DNA of 64,000 nt from Haliclona indistincta (lineage: Eukaryota; Porifera; Demospongiae; Haplosclerida; Chalinidae): assembly GCA_964017065.1 (NCBI GenBank), contig OZ024787.1, positions 1,878,658 to 1,942,657 of the forward strand, read 5' to 3'. This document shows, piece by piece, positions 57,101 through 64,000 of this stretch. Each line of letters starts with the position of its first letter. Within the stretch, counting starts at the first letter, position 1. The notes beneath the pieces are model-generated. The model made no database searches and was not told the DNA's origin. It worked only from the letters and a program-made list of their open reading frames with translations. A program made the position numbers and the translations under genes.

Positions 57101-58638
57101 ATGCCTTGGTGGGCAGAGCCACGAGGCATACTGTAATCATGCATGTCTGTGAGTGTGTGTGTATGTCTGTCCGCTCTAGTTCTGAAAGACGGCAAAGAAT
57201 CAGCTGGTGGTAAGTGCAATATCGACATAACACGTTAATAGCTCAAACTTGATGGTCTTAGATTTTTGAATTAAAGCTTTCTTGGTGAGTTATGGCGTGA
57301 TTTGTTTACTTTGTTTACCGTTGCTGGAAAGGCAAAGCTGTTCACAGTTGACTGCCTAGACTAGTGTCGCGGGCCAGACATTCCGGGGGTGGGAACGTCT
57401 GGTCACTAACACCAGGTTTCTGTGAGCGACGCCGTCATTCCGGCGCACCCTCATAAACAATCAATTGCGTGGGTTTTCATGTGACTACGGGGTGCGATTG
57501 CGCATGAAGCTGTTGACAGAGCTTTTTAGCTAGCAAAACTGGCGTGTATGTCGTGGATAGTCTTACTAGCGACGGCTAATGCCTGCTACTCGTTGTTCTC
57601 GATGCTGCTGACAGTGTATTCTACGTGAAATCATGTTCACGCAATAGGTCTCTTGTTGACTCATGACTGCTCCAGCGATCATGAACATCGTGATTATAGC
57701 CAACCAGGTTGGTATTGCTCTAGGAAGAGTTTTAGCATGCTAAAAGCTCTGTTAACATGCTACACGCTTGCTAACTAGACTGGTGACGTCGACTAAACAC
57801 GTGATTTCAAAGTGTGACGTGACATTGATTATATTCTATTGTGCCACGAAAACCTGGCGTTAGTGACCAGACGTTCCCACCCCTGGAACGTCTGGCCCGC
57901 GAGACTATGCCTAGACGCTGATAGGTTAGAATTTCACTACAAGATAGTAACGCAGGTCCTGAGAAATTATGTAAGCAAGATATGGAAGCTATCTCACTCA
58001 TGTTATGAGGCTTTTCCGATCTTTGTATTGCTAAGGCGACTGCTCAACTAGATTACGCCGTTTTCATGATGGGCAACGTGTTGCTTACTAAGTCTTATTT
58101 CTTGCTCAGTGTTTGTTAGAGACTCGGCGACTACTAGAACCTAGAACTCAGCCACTTTAGTTTTCCTGTTGTTGATGGCTTATCTTTATTATTAACAATT
58201 TAAAACTTCTATCTAGTGTTACATGTATGCTGTACTTATCAGCTCGCCTATGCATGCAGTGCATACGAGCCCCAGCCACACTTGATTGTAGACAGTTATA
58301 ATTATCTGGCAAGAGCAGAATGGTGATCCTATTCAAGCTTACCGTTCTTCAAAGACTCCAGACAAATATGTGTTCTCCATGATCCATACGGTGCGGCGAT
58401 ACTCAAGCTAGTGCTTGGTCACGTGCGCTATAGACTCTAATTGGCCACGTGCGTATTGCGCAATCACAATAATGGCGTCTAACACTTAGCTGACAATGGA
58501 TCACGATCGAGAAATCGCGGAATTTATATCGCTGTTTCGCTAAAGACAGAGTTCAAAAGGCACTTGCCAGGAGAATTTCACGACTGTTCGTGAGTGTTTT
58601 GGTCTCGGCACTGCTCGCGTAAAGGCGCTAGGCATGCT

Positions 58639-58675
<37 letters not shown>

Positions 58676-59329
58676 AGAAGACGAAGATGACGAAACTCAA
58701 TTTTCACCGTTTCCAGGTCCGTCACTTTAGCAACAACTTCGAGCAATTTCCTTGCTACTATAAGATGGGGCAATGCCAGAGAGCAGATCTAAGTGTCTAA
58801 AATTCATCACCAGGCGAAATATCAGTGTTTGAACACTAATACATTGTATGTAGCCGCCATCTTGTTGTTGTTTTTTTCGTTCAACCCTACATAGGGAGTC
58901 ACTACCATGCCTCCCTAATAACCAGTTCATGTGTGTCATGCCTAGATCTTAGCGGGCAAAAAGAAACAAATCGAACAGACAATAATGGCTCTTTTCCACA
59001 TAATAATTTTACTGTGTGTACCTGCAGGAGGATTGACTGCTACAACTATCATCTTAATCGCAACCATAACACTCCTGGTGGCTATGTTATTATACCACAA
59101 GTATCGTAGAAAGGAGCAAGAAGTACAGATATACGAGTACACATTTCCCAACTCCTCAAAAATATATTTTCTCCCACCCCCTCCCCTCCCATCTCCACGA
59201 CTAACAACTAATGACAACCCAGCCTATGAGAGAATACCAACAATGGACAGTGTAGCTTATACCTCCTCAAGTGGATTAAAGAATCAACTAACAATACCCA
59301 CCCTGTCATCCATTGTCTCGGATGTATAG
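54140..59329 (+). CDS. Ig-domain transmembrane receptor 3
   Basis: Exons 54140-54461, 54527-54865, 54922-55302, 56857-56955 and 59028-59329 all join in phase 1 and give 480 residues. The frame is kept although the last two introns have swollen to 1.55 and 2.07 kb with mobile DNA. Domain 1 differs most from receptors 1 and 2 before LTC (EGPFVLENYIS) and before GFYFC (a longer YSDATPELFRISKETE loop). Domain 2 has APYTAEC replaced by VAYIAEC. Domain 3 keeps VFQC and EVICKV. The tail keeps YEYT, PPPPLPSPR, NPAYERI, VAYTSS and a C-terminal SDV. Membrane segment: ATTIILIATITLLVAMLLY. Ligand unknown. Confidence 0.85.
55303..56856. other. Receptor 3 intron, enlarged by mobile DNA
   Basis: About 55497-55730 recurs at 63625-63860 downstream of receptor 4, so it is part of the ancestral unit. 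About 55955-56560 is an inserted element. The open frames here (55880-56080, 56155-56349) are not recognised. Confidence 0.55.
55955..56560. mobile_element. Repeat starting TATTATGCCTCGGTGGGCGG
   Basis: The left end holds a palindrome-like GCCTCGGTGGGCGGAGCCAC then GAGGCATAC. Later parts carry TTGACTGCCTAGAAGCTGAT and GTAAGCAAGCTATGG. A second copy starts at about 57096 and is split by the hAT-like element at 57362. A third fragment is at the window end (63968-64000). Boundaries are approximate. Confidence 0.6.
57362..57908. mobile_element. hAT-like MITE with 8-bp target duplication
   Basis: The terminal inverted repeats, about 55 bp, run TAGTGTCGCGGGCCAGAC at the left and GTCTGGCCCGCGAGACTAT at the right. 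GCCTAGAC stands directly on both sides (57354-57361 and 57909-57916). An 8-bp target duplication with TAG-type ends is the mark of hAT elements. No transposase frame. Confidence 0.88.
58157..58918 (+). mobile_element. Hairpin-less copy B of the 13456 element
   Basis: It matches the body of the element at 13875-14675, from TTTTCCTGTTGTTGATGGC to GCCTCCCTAA, but lacks the hairpin. A (GAAA)n run at 58645-58675 lies inside. It ends about 110 bp before the membrane exon of receptor 3. Confidence 0.8.
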
Positions 59330-60320
59330 CTGTATGTCACTGCTACTTCGCATAACTATGTTTTTGAGCAAAACAAACAGAAACAGTTCTGTTAAGTTGA
59401 CAATCAAATGCTGTGCATACTAGCCCTCATCATTATACACCTAAGTTCAATTGTACTCGTCAATCACACGCTTGTCACATGCTTGTCGATCATAATAATT
59501 ATTTTTGTGTTTCACAATCCTCACCAGAAAAGGAGGACATGACGCGGAATTCAGTTCACGCATGTTATACGAATAATTGCAATTATTGCACTGCGTATCA
59601 CGATAAAGCAGTGACGAGAGCGGAATTTCTATAGTAACATTATATAGCAGAGAGTGCTAACCAGAGTTACTCTTCTCCCAGAACCACCATCAGCTCAGAC
59701 GCCTATACAGCAGAGCTTGGTTTGGTACTGTAGTGGGTGGTATGAAGTTGAGAGGCTGGTCACCATGCGTACTATATAAGTTAGCACACCAGTGTACTGC
59801 TGCAATAGCACGATGTTGACAGAGACGCCGGGATGATCTCGGTCGGCACAACTCAGCAGCGACGTCGGCGAGTGACTTCTATAGAATCCATCTCTTCGTC
59901 AACAAAGGGCTTATGAGCTCCTCGAGAGACACCATGGACAATAGTAGTCATTGCTTACATTGGAAATTTGAATTTGTACTTACGAAAGCAGCTGATGATA
60001 CTACTTGTACAACAAGCAAGAACTTGATCACCCAACTTTACTCCCATTCTGGAACGCTTTCCCATTAGTTTATCTCAGTCATAATAGTCATTCATAGTCG
60101 TAATAACAGGATGTCAATACTAGCTAGCAATGTACGCCTGTCTAAGGGTATCAAAATGAAAAAGAGATTTCTGCTCGCTCGTGAGTGGGCGTGGTGTATC
60201 CCATAACCTTAGGGGATACACCACTCCAAACAGCATACAGCAGAAGACTTACAGTGTCTTGCTGTATAGTACTAGTAATATATATATGGGTATCCACTAT
60301 CAGTTGTGTGGTGGTCAGTC
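59330..60320. other. Spacer between receptors 3 and 4
   Basis: 3' flank of receptor 3 (similar to 49005-49560), a decayed half of the 53624 element at about 60075-60225, and the receptor promoter block (GTACTAGTAAT then CTATCAGTTGTGTGGTGGTC) just before 60321. No further gene is seen. Confidence 0.55.
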
Positions 60321-61502
60321 ATGATGGACACTGTGCTAGTCACTCCAGTAGGTGTAGTGCTGTTACTGATGATGATGATATCAACCAACACAGCTCAACT
60401 AACTATTGAAGCTACACGAGGTGGACCTGGCATAAAGAACAATAACATAGGCTTGACTTGTAGAGACAGTGACACACTGAGTATTACAAGAGCAGCTTAC
60501 TACCGTCGAGATCCACAAGATGGGAGAGAACTACTTATTAACGTTAACTCTAATGCTAGTTCTGTGCGATTTCAAATCCACAAAGAGTCAGAGGGCCTTT
60601 ACTTCTGCAACAATTCCATGGGACAGTCTAACATCCAACCAATCAATGGTATATGTCTGTGAGATGTAGTTTTACTGTCAGATGTAATTTTAATCTTTAC
60701 TATACAGCATTCATTTCAGGACTTGATCATAGCGATCTAGCTGGGTATTGGGGAGCTCCTTATACAGCAGAGTGCCCAAACCAGTTGGTCGCCTCAGTCA
60801 ATACTACTCTATAACCTGGATAATATACTTTATTGATGACTACGATGATCTATTCTATATAGATACTAACACAACTGATTATCAGCTCATTGGTTCAACG
60901 TTGAGAATACCAACCTTCCCTCCTTTTGTTCGGTGGGTTGGGTGTAGACTAACAACTACTGGCGTACCACCATTCCTGGGAGACAATGATACAGAATTGT
61001 CAACAATGGAGTGGAACGAGGTTAAAAATAATCCGCAATGAACATGGTAGAATGTCTAATTATTAATCATTTCAGTTCTAGGTGCTAATATCACACAGCC
61101 TCCTCAGGACAATACAGCTAGGAGCAGCGCTGTGTTCCAATGCACTGCTCTCGTTCCAAGCATACATACAATTAAATTTGAAATATTCAATGGCAGCATC
61201 ACAACTGATGACATCTCTCCCTACACATCATATCAGCATTGACAATAATAACTGTACCAGAATTTCCTTATTTATAAAGACCTGTAGCGGAGTCATTGAC
61301 TCTCATCCTGTGAGTCTCACTTGTGACTACAGTTTTGAAAATCAAATGAAATGTACACTAAGTGTGGAAAATTTGACAAGATCCAGTGAGGTGATCGGTA
61401 AAGTACTAGACCAGTCAACTGTGCTAGCAATGAGATCAGCTGAACTGGTTGTGAGCGGGGAATCACCAGATCATAGGATACCTTCCCAACAGCACATTCA
61501 AG
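60321..61502 (+). pseudogene. Ig-domain receptor 4, broken and running out of the window
   Basis: Exon 1 (60321-60648) is intact, with signal peptide and Ig domain 1 (GLTCR, GLYFCNNS). Exon 2 (from 60709) loses one T in CAGTTTGGTCGC near 60783 and shifts frame. The end of the exon is shifted again relative to the family. Exon 3 (from about 61077) carries about 34 extra bp with a TGA near 61205-61240. It also replaces the last domain-3 Cys (EVICKV becomes EVIGKV). Stalk and membrane exons are not seen before 64000. The intron after 61502 contains DNA also found in receptor 3's intron, so those exons may lie to the right. A shortened one-domain secreted product is conceivable. Confidence 0.8.
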
Positions 61503-61534
61503 GTAAACAACTAATATTGTTATGTCATTGACAA

Positions 61535-62400
61535 CGAGACCGGAAGCTTATGACAAATCCAATGTTACACGAGAAGCCATCCATTAATTATTACCCGTGC
61601 GCAGTATGCGCAAGGGTTATGCGTTTGTGTCCGTCTGTGTATATATATGTGTGTCGTCAAAAAAACACGCTTGTTTACGTCTTACCGCTCGAAAGTCTCC
61701 ACGAAAAAACTCTCTGCAGCTTCTTCACTGAATTTATAGTCCTATGAAGACGTTTTCTGTGCTGGCAAGCCTTGCTCGAGCGGCTAATCCATGGCTTTCT
61801 AAAGCTACGTGTCCTTGTAAGAGCACTTTACGGTATTGTGGGTGTGTCACCCAACCTCCTATCCATGTCGATGTCCGGTCCTCACTCAGTCTCACATGTA
61901 CCGTAAGTCAGAGCTTCTTGAGGCCTATAGCTACGGTATCAGTCTTTCTTGAGGCCTTCTGTGATGTGCCAATCAACTGTTAGTGCATGTATGCTATCAT
62001 CTATTTTTCTAGAGCTGTCTATGGGCTAGCTGTTGCGTGTTGCAGTAATGCTGGAGTAGTCGTGTTTAGCTCCTAACTCAGCGCACGGGTATGTGCTCTA
62101 GTTACTTGTATGAAGTCCCACTAGCGTGTTCATTGTGTATATAAGGTGCGAACTACAGTGCTCTGTACCTTCTGGTAGGGTATTTGCCTTACCTAAATGG
62201 TTGGCAATGCAGGCACTACTGTCATGCTATGCGCCATGAGATTTATTCATGGTTGCTGGCAGACCCACCCATGAGTGGTACAATATAGTTGTACCACTTT
62301 CAGCTCCCAGTGCATTTTGCTGTGTAACAATTCATTTGTTACACTCATGGGCGGTCACTTTGCCAGGATTTAAGGAAGATCCCCGGTCCCTTTGAAGATG
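61535..62400. mobile_element. Inserted repeat related to 23718-24187
   Basis: Contains GTGCGCAGTATGCGCAAGGG-type palindromic DNA near 61600. At 62170-62370 it carries the inverted counterpart of parts of 23750-24000 (TGAGATTTATTCATGGTTGC, TTACACTCATGGGCGGTCAC). Short frames inside are not recognised as proteins. Confidence 0.6.
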
Positions 62401-62415
62401 GGTGGAGTATAATTA

Positions 62416-63605
62416 TTAGGGAGGCACGGTAGTGCCTCCCTATGTAGGGTTGAACGAGAAAAAAAGATGGCGGCTACATACAATGTATTAGCGTTCAAAC
62501 GCTGATATTTCGTCCGGTGATGAATTTTATACGTCAAAAGACACCTAAATCTGCTCTCTGGCGTTGCCCCATCTTACAGTAGCAAGGAGATTTCTCGAAA
62601 TTGTTACTAAAGTGACGAACCTGGAAACGGTGAAAATCGAGTTTCGTCATCTTCGTTTTCTTCTTCTTATTCTTCTTTCTTCCACTCGCCTAGCACATTT
62701 ACGTGAGCAGTGCCGAGACCAAAACACCCACGAACAGTCGTGAAATTCTCCTGGCATGTGCCTTTTGAACTTAGTTTTTAGCGAAACGGCGATATAAATT
62801 CCGCGATTTCTCGATCGTGATCCATTGTCAGCTAAGTGTTAGACGCCATTAATGTGATTGCGCAATACGCACGTGACCAAGCAGTGCGCACGTGACCAAG
62901 CACTAGCTTGAGTATCTCCGCGCCGTATGGTTCACGGAGAACACATATCTGTATGGAGTCTTCGAAGAACGGCAAGCTATAGGATCACCATTCTGCTCTT
63001 ACCAGATATAAATTATAACCGCCGTACAGTACAGGTCAACAAACTAGTGTGGGCAGGGCTCGTATGCACTGCATGCATACATGCGTAGGCGAGCTGATAG
63101 TATAGCATAACAATTATTTTTTTGCTACAAGTTTAAAATAAAGAAAAGCCATCAACAACAAGAAACTAAACCAATGGTGGAACAAAGACGGCTCAGTACG
63201 TGCATGATATTTGAACTGCACTTCACTAAAAAAGTAAAAAGGACACAAACAAGAAAATTAAAAAGATTTCTATCGAAATCAAAAGGATGTAGGGTTGTGA
63301 AATCTACCACTGGTTCACAATGTAAACTAACAAGGAACAAGCATGGAATGGTAACATAATTGACTTGCTAACAGACCATAGATCCCTACATCAGTGGCTG
63401 TACACAAGCTGAATGCACGTCAGGTGTCAGCAGTCAACAAGTAGGTCAACCACACCAGCCACTGATGTAGGGATCTATGGTCTGTTAGCAAGTCAATTAT
63501 GTTACCATTCCATGCTTGTTCCTTGTTAGTTTACATTGTGAACCAGTGGTAGATTTCACAACCCTACATCCTTTTGATTTCGATAGAAATCTTTTTAATT
63601 TTCTT
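62416..63605 (-). mobile_element. 1.2 kb hairpin element, copy C (inverted relative to copy A)
   Basis: Body at 62416-63250 starts TTAGGGAGGCACGGTAGTGC. Hairpin arms at 63251-63400 and 63456-63605 are perfect reverse complements (150 bp each, 55-bp loop). Same structure as 13456-14675 with the order reversed. Confidence 0.85.
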
Positions 63606-64000
63606 TAACAAATACTATTATAGCTATCTAATCACGTGTATTGTGGTAATTGTGTTATACAAACAGATAAAGCCATAAAACCCTACTAGTACTAGTATGT
63701 AGCATGTGTGGGCGGCCTCATTCCGTTGTAATGACCAGTGGTATCAGCATCAACAAGTGTACTTGCACCAAATTTTAAGAACATCACACATCTACTAGCT
63801 GTGCTTTCAGGTTAGTTCGACAATCCAGAGCAGGGACCGAGAGTGTAATGTTTGTCAGAAAAGTATCCGTTCACTAGTTATGCAGTGAAATGTCTGCGAG
63901 GACGCCACAAAATTATAGCGAGTTTAAACCTGTTTGTCTGTATGTCGCGCTATGTTTATCAGTAGCCGAGTAACTGCCTAGAAGCTGATAGGCTACAGGA
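63606..64000. other. Probable receptor 4 intron DNA to the window end
   Basis: About 63625-63860 matches 55497-55730 in receptor 3's third intron. The final 30 bp match the repeat at 55955-56560. No exon is seen. Confidence 0.5.

Overview
The window looks like animal genomic DNA from a compact, AT-rich, intron-dense genome, most likely a marine demosponge of the Amphimedon type. The organism is an inference. It rests on many short GT-AG introns, an axonemal dynein gene, expanded death-domain genes, tandem Ig-type receptors and many small inverted-repeat (MITE-like) elements. No prokaryotic genes, viral genes or CRISPR arrays were seen.

Dynein. The minus strand carries most of an outer-arm, beta-type axonemal dynein heavy chain (DNAH9/11/17 group) in two blocks. 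Tail, linker, AAA1 and AAA2 lie at 44710-34439 (25 exons, about 1754 codons). AAA3, AAA4, stalk, AAA5, AAA6 and C-terminus lie at 20431-10511 (18 exons, about 2036 codons). The phase-0 ends of the two blocks match, so 20432-34438 is best read as one 14 kb intron. About 600-700 N-terminal residues are not in the window.

Death-domain cluster. Inside that intron, on the opposite strand, lie two-exon genes (21570, 24850, 29976, 33191) encoding an N-terminal death domain and a C-terminal module I cannot name. A decayed relic lies at 28074. The 21570 gene has an in-frame stop.

Duplicated left block. Positions 1-10300 are a diverged copy of about 22350-35800. They hold the 3' end of one death-domain gene, two complete genes (2435, 6398), relics (4424, 7879) and four AAA2-region dynein exons (8549-10048), one with a 4-base insertion and early stop. 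The junction lies in a minisatellite just past the dynein stop codon. This fits a tandem duplication of about 25.5 kb whose far end lies left of the window.

Receptor cluster. From 46 kb rightward are four tandem plus-strand genes for type I membrane proteins: signal peptide, three Ig-like domains, Ser/Thr/Pro stalk, one membrane segment, and a tail with tyrosine motifs, polyproline, NPAY and a C-terminal S-x-V/L. Three (46075, 50891, 54140) splice to 483, 491 and 480 residues with no break. The fourth (60321) is broken and runs out of the window. Adjacent death-domain and variable Ig receptor clusters make the region a candidate immune or self-recognition locus; this is inference only.

Mobile DNA. 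Introns and spacers hold elements with clear boundaries: a hAT-like MITE with an 8-bp target duplication, TTAA-flanked MITEs, TA-flanked MITEs, and a 1.2 kb element with a perfect 150-bp hairpin. Dynein introns are rich in ACTC/CT repeats in the sense orientation. Splice sites and coordinates were read by eye and may be off by a base or two.
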